From the NCBI GenBank assembly GCA_035519475.1, contig DATIWI010000066.1:1-15203 (forward strand): 15,203 bases of DNA. Direction: 5' to 3'. Within the stretch, counting starts at the first letter, position 1, and every line of letters begins with the position of its first letter. The notes beneath the pieces were generated by a model. That model did no database searches and was not told the DNA's origin. It saw only the letters and a program-made list of their open reading frames with translations. The DNA comes from Fen-1467 sp035519475. Its GTDB lineage: Bacteria > Verrucomicrobiota > Verrucomicrobiia > Opitutales > Opitutaceae. Below, one piece after another: positions 7,294 through 13,251 of the stretch. Both the position numbers and the translations under genes were made by a program.

Positions 7294-8373
7294 CTATTTC
7301 CCCGCGAGCTGTCTCATGATCTGATCGGTGAGCTGCTGCACGAGGGCCTCCAGCTGCGGGTCCGCCTGCCCGCCACCGGCCCGCGCGCCTTCCGCGGCCG
7401 GCACCTGGCAGACCACGCCCGGGCGGAACTCGCTGTTGTCGCACAGCTCGCACTCCTTCAGGCCCTCGCGCCGGTCCTGCATGCCCAGCGTCTTTCGCAG
7501 CGCGATGAGATCGCGGAGCTTGTCGGGACCGATCGAGTGGAGGCTGCCGCCCAACTGCGAGGCGATCCACACGGTCTGGCAATAGGCGTCGGTGTTCTCC
7601 AGCTTCCAGTAGGCGTCCTCGACGTCCTTGCCCCACACGATCACGCCGTGGTTCTCCATGATCACGGAGCAATGGTCGACCGCCACCGTGCCCACCTCGT
7701 CCGCGACGGCGGGCGTGCCGGGTGTCTGGTAGCGGGCATAGCCGATTTCACCCAGGAAAACCTCCGCCTCCGGGATCATGCAGGTGGGCGGGCGCACGGC
7801 GGCGACGGCAAACGCGGTGGCGTGCGGCGGGTGGGCGTGCACGCAGGCCTTGGCCTGGGGCTGGCGCTTCATGATGGCGAGGTGGGTCATGGCCTCGCTG
7901 GTGCGCTTGCGCGCGCCCGCCAGCTGCCGGCCGTCAAGATCGATCAGACCCACGTCGGCGGGGGTCATGAAGCCCTTGGAAATGAGGGTCGGCGTGCAGA
8001 GCACGAGATTGTCCCCGACGCGGACGGTGATGTTGCCGCCGTTGCCGTCGACGTAACCCTTCGCCCAGATGCGGCGGCCGATCTCGCAAATGCGCTCCTT
8101 CAGCGTTTGGACGGCCGGCGAGTTGAAGAAACGCTCGATCTCGGTCGCAGTCCGCGGGTCGGCGCCAGCTGTCCACCTGAACTCAAAATCCGGCACGATG
8201 AATTCCTTGCCCGCGGCGGGTGCCGGCGCAGGCCGGGCGGCGGGCGGGCCGCCGGGCCGTCCGTGGCCCCGCAGAACATCGCGCGCCGACGGCGTGAGAA
8301 TGGCATCCGCCGGTGCGGCCTGCCCTGTGCGCAGGAGTTCCTCGGCTTCGCGGGCGGTGATGACTTTGCGCAT
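7294..8373 (-). CDS. BMC-associated class II sugar-phosphate aldolase (fuculose/rhamnulose-1-P type)
   Basis: Zinc-dependent class II aldolase, 359 residues against about 215 for E. coli FucA. It is expected to split L-fuculose-1-P or L-rhamnulose-1-P into DHAP and L-lactaldehyde. The core shows NGGNIT (111-116), SKGFMTPADVG, catalytic Glu in SEAMTH (E160), zinc ligands in VHAHPPH (H179, H181) and ENHG (H242). The additions are notable. Residues 1-36 (VITAREAEELL...ILTPSARDVL) resemble the short N-terminal segment I recall from EutT, followed by a Pro/Ala/Gly-rich linker (37-57). Near the C-terminus are CELCDN and C322, then a Gly/Ala-rich linker and an amphipathic helix (340-357, LEALVQQLTDQIMRQL) that looks like an encapsulation peptide. 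The gene starts 12 bases after the upstream BMC-P stop, without a clear Shine-Dalgarno. It is the best clue to the substrate of the compartment; fucose versus rhamnose cannot be told from sequence. Confidence 0.9.
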   Translation of the reverse strand: MRKVITAREAEELLRTGQAAPADAILTPSARDVLRGHGRPGGPPAARPAPAPAAGKEFIVPDFEFRWTAGADPRTATEIERFFNSPAVQTLKERICEIGRRIWAKGYVDGNGGNITVRVGDNLVLCTPTLISKGFMTPADVGLIDLDGRQLAGARKRTSEAMTHLAIMKRQPQAKACVHAHPPHATAFAVAAVRPPTCMIPEAEVFLGEIGYARYQTPGTPAVADEVGTVAVDHCSVIMENHGVIVWGKDVEDAYWKLENTDAYCQTVWIASQLGGSLHSIGPDKLRDLIALRKTLGMQDRREGLKECELCDNSEFRPGVVCQVPAAEGARAGGGQADPQLEALVQQLTDQIMRQLAGK

Positions 8374-8385
8374 GGTGAAAGCGGC

Positions 8386-8682
8386 TCAGGCGGGTGGCGT
8401 GTAGAAGATCTGGTCGACGATGGCGGCGCTGTAGGCATCGACCGGCGTCGGCTGATCGAAGGGCATCGCCGCCTCGGAGCCCTCGGTGAAGCCCACGATG
8501 TGCCCCACCCCGGCGCCCAGCCGGTCATAGACCACCAGACTGACGCCCGGGGCGAGCGGTGTCATCGCCGCGCCCGCGTACTGGGCCTTTGACAGCGGTT
8601 GCACGAGCAGGAAGCGCCCGCCCCGATAGGAGGGATCCTGCTTGGCCAGCGTGACTCTGCCGATGACGTGTCCGAGGCGCAT
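8386..8682 (-). CDS. BMC-P pentameric vertex shell protein (EutN/CcmL family)
   Basis: A 98-residue single EutN/CcmL-domain protein that forms pentamers capping the vertices of the polyhedral shell. The ATG at 8682 gives the standard family N-terminus MRLGHVIGRVTLAKQ; the in-frame extension upstream is the repeat region and is unlikely to be translated. Further family features are RFLLVQPL, YDRLGAGVGHIVGFTEGSEA and PVDAYSAAIVDQI. It is the third BMC-P in order of transcription, lies 12 bases before the aldolase, and is separated from the previous BMC-P by a 73-bp gap largely filled by heptanucleotide repeats. Confidence 0.93.
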   Translation of the reverse strand: MRLGHVIGRVTLAKQDPSYRGGRFLLVQPLSKAQYAGAAMTPLAPGVSLVVYDRLGAGVGHIVGFTEGSEAAMPFDQPTPVDAYSAAIVDQIFYTPPA

Positions 8683-8697
8683 TGCTTCGAGATTGAG

Positions 8698-8768
8698 GTG
8701 TAAAGTGTAAGGTGCGGCTGATTCCGACTTCCGGTCTCTTGATACTTGGTACTTGTCACTTGGTACTT
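8698..8768 (-). repeat. Degenerate heptanucleotide tandem repeat between two BMC-P genes
   Basis: Read on the plus strand, five consecutive 7-base units end in CTT: GTCTCTT, GATACTT, GGTACTT, GTCACTT, GGTACTT (8734-8768). A second pair, GTGTAAA GTGTAAG (8698-8711), lies 22 bases away. On the transcribed strand the units read AAGTACC-AAGTGAC-AAGTACC-AAGTATC-AAGAGAC. The array runs into the 3' end of the neighbouring BMC-P gene and provides its last three codons and TGA stop. It resembles the short tandemly repeated heptamer families known from cyanobacteria in style, not in sequence. I see no other copy in this window. Confidence 0.8.
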
Positions 8769-9043
8769 CCCGCGCCGCCCTCCGCGGCGGCATCGGCGAC
8801 GCCAATGATCATGTTGCGCAGCGGCGACTGCGGGTCCTTGACGTAGTCGCGGGTGGCGGAGCCGTCGGTGGAGAGAATGACGCGCTGGTGCAGCCCCGCA
8901 CTGTGCGGATCGACGGCGAGGACCGGCGCGCCCTCGTCGCGCCCCTGCGCGTCGAGTGGTTGACAGATGATCGTCCGGCAGCCGCGCAGGCTCGGGTGGC
9001 AGACCGTCGCAACGATGACTCCATCAACGCGGGCGAGAAGCAT
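8756..9043 (-). CDS. BMC-P pentameric vertex shell protein (EutN/CcmL family)
   Basis: A 95-residue EutN/CcmL-family pentamer subunit, more divergent than its two paralogues. Family features are MLLARVDGVIVATVCHPSLRG, the CQPLD strand and a C-terminal IIGVADAAAE. The central GAG-type turn of the other two copies is replaced by DPHSAGLHQRVILSTDGSATRD. The ATG at 9043 lies 5 bases after the aldehyde dehydrogenase stop, so translational coupling is likely. The final residues STK and the TGA stop are encoded inside the heptanucleotide repeat, so the tail after IIGVAD is probably a recent addition. Three different BMC-P paralogues imply either mixed vertices or specialised pentamers. Confidence 0.9.
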   Translation of the reverse strand: MLLARVDGVIVATVCHPSLRGCRTIICQPLDAQGRDEGAPVLAVDPHSAGLHQRVILSTDGSATRDYVKDPQSPLRNMIIGVADAAAEGGAGSTK

Positions 9044-9048
9044 GGCGG

Positions 9049-10557
9049 TCAGTAGATGCGGAGGTTGTCGACCATCACGCAGCGGCGCGTGCGGGTGAAG
9101 GTGCGCGGATTGGTGATCCCCTCGCCGGTGGTGGTGGCGATCGAGTAGCTCAAGTACCCCTCGCCGCCGAGTCCCAAGCCGGTGATGCTCGGGCCGTTCT
9201 TGACAAACAGCGTGGTGTCGAGCGCCCGGGCCATCTGCGTCATATGGTCGACGTTGAGCGAATGGATGATGGCGGAGTGCTTGTAGCCGTGCTCCGAGCG
9301 CAGGGCGTATTCGACCCCCTGCTCCACGCTCTTCACGCGCACGACCGGCAGCATGGGCATCATCTGCTCCTCCATCACGAACGGATGTTCGAGCGCGGTT
9401 TCGGCAAAGAGCATTGGCGTGTCCGCCGCCACGGTGGCGCCGGCCTCCCGGGCGAGGACGGCGGCGTCGCGTCCGATGAGCGCGCGGTTGAGCACCGCGT
9501 GCGAGCAGCCGCCGGCATCCTTGGACACGGTGAACGCGGCGGCGGTAAGCTTCTCCACCTGCGCGGCGCTCAGCTTCACCGCGCCGGCGGCCAGCAGGCC
9601 CGCGATGAACTGGTCGGCCACCGCCTCCAGGACGAACACCTGCTTCTCACCGATGCAGAGCAGATTGTTGTCGTAGGCGCCGCCCTGGATGATGTCGCGC
9701 GCCGCCTTCTTCACGCAGCCCGTCCCGTCGACGAGCACCGGCGGGTTGCCCGGGCCGGCGCAGATGGCGCGCTTGCCCGAACGCATGGCGGCCTGCACCA
9801 CGCCCGGACCGCCGGTGACGCAGAGGAGGCGGACGAGTTCGTGCTTCGCCAGGGCGTCGAACGACTCCAGCGTGGGCTTTTCGACGACGCACACCAGATT
9901 CTCGATGCCGAGGGCGGCCTGGATCGCCTCGTTGTACGCCCGCACCGCCGTGACCGCGCAGCGCGCGCCGCCAGGATGCGGGTTGAAGACGACGGCGTTC
10001 CCCGCCGCGACGATGTTGATGATGTTGCCGCTGAGCGTTGGCACCGAATGCGTGACGGGCGTGATGGCGCCAACCACGCCAAAGGGGGTATTCTCCTCCA
10101 TCGTGATGCCGTGATCGCCGCTGAGCCCGTAGGGGCGCAGCCACTCGACGCCCGGCACGAGCCGCACGATCTGGAGCTTTTCGATCTTATGCTCCAGGCG
10201 GCCGATCTTGGTCTCCTCGAACTCGAGCCGACCCCACTCAACCGCCTTCGCGGTGACCAGCTCCTTGACGATGTCGACCACCTTGGCGCGCGCCGCCACT
10301 CCCTTCGCTTTGAGCTGCAGGAACGCTTCGTGGGCGGCCGCGCACGCTTCGTTGGCATCCGCGAACACGCCGTAACGCGAACCCCGGCGGGCGGGAGCCG
10401 GACGGACCGGTGCGACCGGCGCCGCCGCGGGCGGCTGGTCACTGCCCCGGGCGGGCGCCTCCCCCGTTCGGTTCGTGGCGGGACGGCCCAATCCGCGCAG
10501 CACCTCCTCGACCACGCCGCGGAGGGTGTTCTCATCAATCTGGAAGTCGGTGGCCAT
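9049..10557 (-). CDS. CoA-acylating aldehyde dehydrogenase, PduP/EutE-like, with N-terminal encapsulation peptide
   Basis: Oxidises an aldehyde with NAD+ and CoA to acyl-CoA; here L-lactaldehyde to lactyl-CoA is the expected reaction inside the compartment. It has 502 residues. Residues about 6-22 (IDENTLRGVVEEVLRGLG) form an amphipathic helix, followed by a Pro/Ala/Arg-rich linker to about residue 58: the usual encapsulation-peptide layout. The catalytic domain begins near YGVFADANEAC. Visible motifs are GAITPVTHSVPTLSGNIIN, the nucleotide-binding GNAVVFNPHPGG, CAGPGNPPVLVDGTG and the catalytic cysteine in NNLLCIGEK (C301, bases 9655-9657). The ATG at 10557 is preceded by a C-rich stretch and no Shine-Dalgarno. 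It sits between two BMC-P genes. PduP-like and EutE-like labels cannot be told apart here, and the aldehyde specificity is inferred from the aldolase. Confidence 0.94.
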   Translation of the reverse strand: MATDFQIDENTLRGVVEEVLRGLGRPATNRTGEAPARGSDQPPAAAPVAPVRPAPARRGSRYGVFADANEACAAAHEAFLQLKAKGVAARAKVVDIVKELVTAKAVEWGRLEFEETKIGRLEHKIEKLQIVRLVPGVEWLRPYGLSGDHGITMEENTPFGVVGAITPVTHSVPTLSGNIINIVAAGNAVVFNPHPGGARCAVTAVRAYNEAIQAALGIENLVCVVEKPTLESFDALAKHELVRLLCVTGGPGVVQAAMRSGKRAICAGPGNPPVLVDGTGCVKKAARDIIQGGAYDNNLLCIGEKQVFVLEAVADQFIAGLLAAGAVKLSAAQVEKLTAAAFTVSKDAGGCSHAVLNRALIGRDAAVLAREAGATVAADTPMLFAETALEHPFVMEEQMMPMLPVVRVKSVEQGVEYALRSEHGYKHSAIIHSLNVDHMTQMARALDTTLFVKNGPSITGLGLGGEGYLSYSIATTTGEGITNPRTFTRTRRCVMVDNLRIY

Positions 10558-10643
10558 GGTGGGCGGGCGGGAGTTCAGCCCCGGACGGCGGAGGCATGCG
10601 GGTGAGCTTCAGGCGCACTGCACCGCCGCGGGCGCCGGCTGAC

Positions 10644-10955
10644 TCACTTTTTCGGAGGATAGATCTTCTGGTTCAGGACATCGACGGTATCGACGATGCC
10701 CGTGACGACAGCATCGACCGGGAGCGATTTCATGCCGGCGGCCTGCCGCGCGGAACTGCCCTGGCAGAACAACACCAGTTCGTCGGTGCCGGCGCCGAGC
10801 GCGTCGACGGCCACGACGGTATTGACGCCCGGGCGGAACTGCCCGGGGCTGGCTTCGTCCACGAGAAGGGGCCGAAGGAGCAGCAGTTTGCGGCCTTTCA
10901 TCGCCTCGTCTTTCTTCGTGGCGACGACCTGGCCGATGACGCGTGCGAGAAACAT
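10644..10955 (-). CDS. BMC-P pentameric vertex shell protein (EutN/CcmL family)
   Basis: A 103-residue EutN/CcmL-family protein, the first BMC-P in order of transcription. Family signatures are MFLARVIGQVVATKKDEAMKG, the KLLLLRPL strand, AVDALGAGTDELVLFCQGSSAR and PVDAVVTGIVDTVDV. It is the most canonical of the three paralogues (LGAG-x-D-E-LV-x-F-x-QGSSAR). The ATG at 10955 lies 68 bases after the upstream BMC-H stop, and 86 bases separate its end from the aldehyde dehydrogenase start. Those gaps show no obvious signal. Confidence 0.95.
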   Translation of the reverse strand: MFLARVIGQVVATKKDEAMKGRKLLLLRPLLVDEASPGQFRPGVNTVVAVDALGAGTDELVLFCQGSSARQAAGMKSLPVDAVVTGIVDTVDVLNQKIYPPKK

Positions 10956-11023
10956 GGTGAATGGCGCGCGACCCGGCCCGTCAGCGGACCCCGATGGCGA
11001 GTCCGGTCGCGGCGCAGCAAGGG

Positions 11024-11311
11024 TTATTTCTTCGCCGCCGGCTTGGGCAACACGGTCTGGACATCGTCGTGCGGGCGCGGAATGACCTGCACGCTGACGA
11101 CCTCGCCGACGGCGCGGGCGGCTTGGGCGCCGGCGTCCGTCGCGGCCTTGACGGCGGCGACGTCGCCGACCACCACCGCGCTGACGAGCGCATTGCCGAC
11201 CTGCTTGACCGGGCCGACCAGCGCCACGTTGGCGGACTTCAGCATGGCGTCGGTGCCGGTGACGAGGGCGGTGAGGCCCCGGGTTTCGAGGAGTCCGATG
11301 GCTTTGGACAT
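11024..11311 (-). CDS. BMC-H hexameric shell protein with atypical pore loop
   Basis: A 95-residue single-domain BMC-H (pfam00936) protein that tiles the shell facets as hexamers. It opens with SKAIGLLETRGLTALVTGTD and closes the domain with GDVAAVKAATDAGAQAA and GEVVSVQVIPRPH. The central pore loop, normally G-S-G or G-G-G, is VGNAL here, and the positive residue usually before GDV is Val (VVVGDV). The Glu common in the I-E-A-AD helix is Thr. The C-terminus PKPAAKK is basic. These changes predict a pore chemistry different from the other two BMC-H proteins, perhaps a minor or specialised tile. The gene lies 36 bases after the acetate-kinase-like gene and has a CA-rich leader (CCAACTCCACCCACCT) without Shine-Dalgarno. 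Confidence 0.95.
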   Translation of the reverse strand: MSKAIGLLETRGLTALVTGTDAMLKSANVALVGPVKQVGNALVSAVVVGDVAAVKAATDAGAQAARAVGEVVSVQVIPRPHDDVQTVLPKPAAKK

Positions 11312-11347
11312 AGGTGGGTGGAGTTGGAGTTGCGGTGGGAGTGAAAT

Positions 11348-12538
11348 TCAGTTGCGCGCGGCCAGGGCGCGCAGGGTCTCGCGCGCGACCACGAGTTCCT
11401 CGTTGGCGGGAATGACCAGGACCTTCACCCGCGAGGACGGCGCCGAGATCTCGGCCTCGGCGCCACGCACGGCGGCATTCCTCGCCGGATCGAGCACGAT
11501 GCCGAGGTCGCCGAGGTCGCGCAGACTGGCGGCGCGGAGCTCCGCATCGTTTTCGCCGATGCCGGCGGTGAAGACGATCGCCTCGCAGCCGCCGAGCTCG
11601 AAGTGCAACGCGCCGATCCAGTGCCGGGCGGAATGGATGAAAACCTCGAGCGAGAGCCGGGCGCGCGTGTTGCCCTGGGCGGCGGCGGCGCGGATGTCGC
11701 GCACGTCATTGCCCACACCGGACAGCCCGAGGAGGCCGCTCTCCTTCGTCATCTGCCGCTCAACCTCCGCCAGGGGCAGGCCGAAGGTCTTGAGCACATA
11801 GGGCACGGCGGCGGAGTCGAGGTCTCCCACCCGGTTGTTCTGTGGCAATCCCGACTGCGGGCTGAGCCCCATGCTGGTGCCGACGGCCAACCCGTCGCAA
11901 ATGCCGGTGATGGAACTGCTGCCGCCCAGGTGACACGAGATGACGCGCAGCCGGGGCCGGGCGGGACTCCCGGGCCCGGGTCCATCCTGGTAGAGGCGGC
12001 GGACCCGCTCGGCGATGTCGGGCCGCCCGAGCAATTCGGCGGAGCGTTCCGCCACGAATTTGTGGCTCGCGCCGTGAAAACCATAGCGCCGGACGCCGGC
12101 CCGATGCCACGTTTCGGGCACGGCATAGCGGGTCGCGGCCTCCGGCATCCACTGGTAAAAGGCGGTCTCGAAAAGCGCGACCAGCGGCACGCCGGGCAGC
12201 TTCTCCTGAAACCGCCGGATGCCTTCCGCGTAGGGCGGATTGTGGGCGGGCGCGAGCTCGCGGAAACCCTCCAGCGCGGCGATCACCCGTTCGTCGGCGG
12301 GAACACAGCCGGTGAGATCGCGGCCCAGCACCGTTTTGAAGCCCACGCCATGCAGATCCCCCGCGGCCCGGACATGGCCGGCCGCCTTGAGTTCGGCCAG
12401 ACAGTCGTCGATCGCCCGGCCATGGTCAGCGACGCGCTCGAAGCCGCCGCGCGCCACCAGCGTCGCGTCTTCGCCGGCGAACCGGAAAAGTCGGAACTTG
12501 AAGGAGGTCGAGCCCAGATTGGCGACGAGAATGTTCAT
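11348..12538 (-). CDS. Acetate kinase family enzyme of the BMC operon, probable acyl (lactate/propionate) kinase
   Basis: A 396-residue ASKHA-fold kinase expected to make ATP from the acyl-phosphate produced by PduL. The ATG at 12538 gives the family N-terminus MNILVANLGSTSFKF; the longer open frame upstream overlaps the BMC-H gene and is rejected. Kept motifs include LAPAHNPP (H99), YGFHGASHKFVAER, SCHLGGSSSI, GLPQNNRVGDLDS with its Arg, FTAGIGEN and PANEEL. Compared with Methanosarcina thermophila AckA from memory, the acetate-site motif G-H-R-V-V-H-G-G is GFKTVLGR (R91 equivalent is K68, both His lost). The catalytic Asp in FDTAF is Glu (FETAF, E124), and HLGNGSS is HLGGSSS. I recall FK and FET variants in planctomycetal BMC kinases, so they may mark a clade with another acyl substrate. 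It sits between BMC-H genes and has no evident encapsulation peptide. Confidence 0.9.
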   Translation of the reverse strand: MNILVANLGSTSFKFRLFRFAGEDATLVARGGFERVADHGRAIDDCLAELKAAGHVRAAGDLHGVGFKTVLGRDLTGCVPADERVIAALEGFRELAPAHNPPYAEGIRRFQEKLPGVPLVALFETAFYQWMPEAATRYAVPETWHRAGVRRYGFHGASHKFVAERSAELLGRPDIAERVRRLYQDGPGPGSPARPRLRVISCHLGGSSSITGICDGLAVGTSMGLSPQSGLPQNNRVGDLDSAAVPYVLKTFGLPLAEVERQMTKESGLLGLSGVGNDVRDIRAAAAQGNTRARLSLEVFIHSARHWIGALHFELGGCEAIVFTAGIGENDAELRAASLRDLGDLGIVLDPARNAAVRGAEAEISAPSSRVKVLVIPANEELVVARETLRALAARN

Positions 12539-12609
12539 GGAGGCTGGTCGCGCGCGGAGCGGTGGATCGCACCGGCGGGTCGCCGCGACGAGCGACGGGC
12601 GGAATCGCC

Positions 12610-12897
12610 TCAGGCCGCGCCGGAGATCCAGCGGCCGAGCTGGGCCAGCTCTTCGTGCGGCCGCGGAATGACCTGCACGCTGACCACCTCGCCCACGCCG
12701 CGGGCCGCCTCGGCCCCGGCGTCGATCGCCGCCTTGACCGCAGCAACGTCGCCGCGGAAGAACGCGGCCACGTAGCCGCTGCCGACGGCCTCGTAACCGG
12801 TCATCACCACGTTGGCGGCCTTGAGGGCGGAGTCCGCCGCCTCGAGCAGCGCGCACAGCCCCTTTGTTTCAATCATGCCGAGTGCTTCTTGTGTCAT
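12610..12897 (-). CDS. BMC-H hexameric shell protein (GSG pore)
   Basis: A 95-residue BMC-H (pfam00936) protein. The ATG at 12897 is chosen since MTQEALGMIETKGLCALLEA is the normal family start; the longer open frame has no shell-like sequence. The pore loop is AVGSGYV, the usual G-S-G type, followed by FFRGDVAAVKAAIDAGAEAA and VVSVQVIPRPHEEL. The tail ends in LGRWISGAA, slightly longer than in the third BMC-H. It lies 35 bases after that gene and 71 bases before the kinase start. Probably one of the two major facet proteins. Its C-terminal coding DNA is strongly similar to that of the BMC-H at 11024-11311 (compare 12660-12694 with 11077-11111), showing shared descent by duplication. Confidence 0.96.
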   Translation of the reverse strand: MTQEALGMIETKGLCALLEAADSALKAANVVMTGYEAVGSGYVAAFFRGDVAAVKAAIDAGAEAARGVGEVVSVQVIPRPHEELAQLGRWISGAA

Positions 12898-12932
12898 GAG
12901 GAAAATCGTTGAAGTGAGCGTTGAGCGCCGGA

Positions 12933-13202
12933 TCAGAGGCCGATCTGTTTCAGCAGTTCGGGATGCGGGCGCGGAATGACGTGCGAGCATACGAGCTCGC
13001 CGACGCGTTTGGCGGCTTCGGAGCCCGCCTCGATCGCCGCCTTCACGCTGCCGACGTCGCCTTTGACGATAACGGTCACATAACCGCCGCCGATCTGAAT
13101 CTGCCGGGCCAGCGTAACGCTTGCGGCCTTGACCATGGCGTCGCTGGCTTCGACGGAGCCGACGTAGCCACGGGTTTCTACCATGCCGATGGAATCACTC
13201 AT
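12933..13202 (-). CDS. BMC-H hexameric shell protein (GGG pore)
   Basis: An 89-residue BMC-H (pfam00936) protein starting at the ATG at 13202 (MSDSIGMVETRGYVGSVEAS). The pore loop is QIGGGYV, followed by VIVKGDVGSVKAAIEAGSEAA and HVIPRPHPELLKQIGL. It is second in the operon, 49 bases after pduL. The leader before the ATG is CA-rich (CTCACCCACCAACCCAC) and has no Shine-Dalgarno. Being early in the operon and having canonical length, it is a good candidate for the most abundant facet tile, though abundance cannot be read from sequence. Confidence 0.96.
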   Translation of the reverse strand: MSDSIGMVETRGYVGSVEASDAMVKAASVTLARQIQIGGGYVTVIVKGDVGSVKAAIEAGSEAAKRVGELVCSHVIPRPHPELLKQIGL

Positions 13203-13251
13203 GTGGGTTGGTGGGTGAGGGTTGAGGTTATTTCGAGAAATGGCGGCGGTT

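Noticed and set aside
6709..8592. 627-codon plus-strand open frame
   Set aside because: Antisense to the PanE-family and aldolase genes; composition (Arg, His, Gly, Ala) is typical of a shadow frame in GC-rich DNA.
8683..8805. N-terminal extension of the BMC-P at 8386-8682
   Set aside because: It would translate the heptanucleotide repeat and overlap the previous gene; EutN/CcmL proteins begin at MRLGHVIG.
9244..10605. 453-codon plus-strand open frame
   Set aside because: Antisense to the aldehyde dehydrogenase, which has clear catalytic motifs.
7416..10840. Shared 16-base string ACGCCCGGGCGGAACT in the aldolase and first BMC-P genes as a possible regulatory repeat
   Set aside because: Both copies encode F-R-P-G-V within ordinary coding sequence, and high GC makes such matches likely by chance.
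11077..12694. Long DNA similarity between two BMC-H genes as a possible mobile or recombination repeat
   Set aside because: Explained by paralogy: it encodes the conserved VVSVQVIPRPH end of the BMC-H domain.
12539..12856. Long N-terminal extension of the acetate-kinase-like frame
   Set aside because: It overlaps the BMC-H gene in another frame, is Arg/Gly-rich with no domain, and the kinase family starts exactly at the ATG at 12538.
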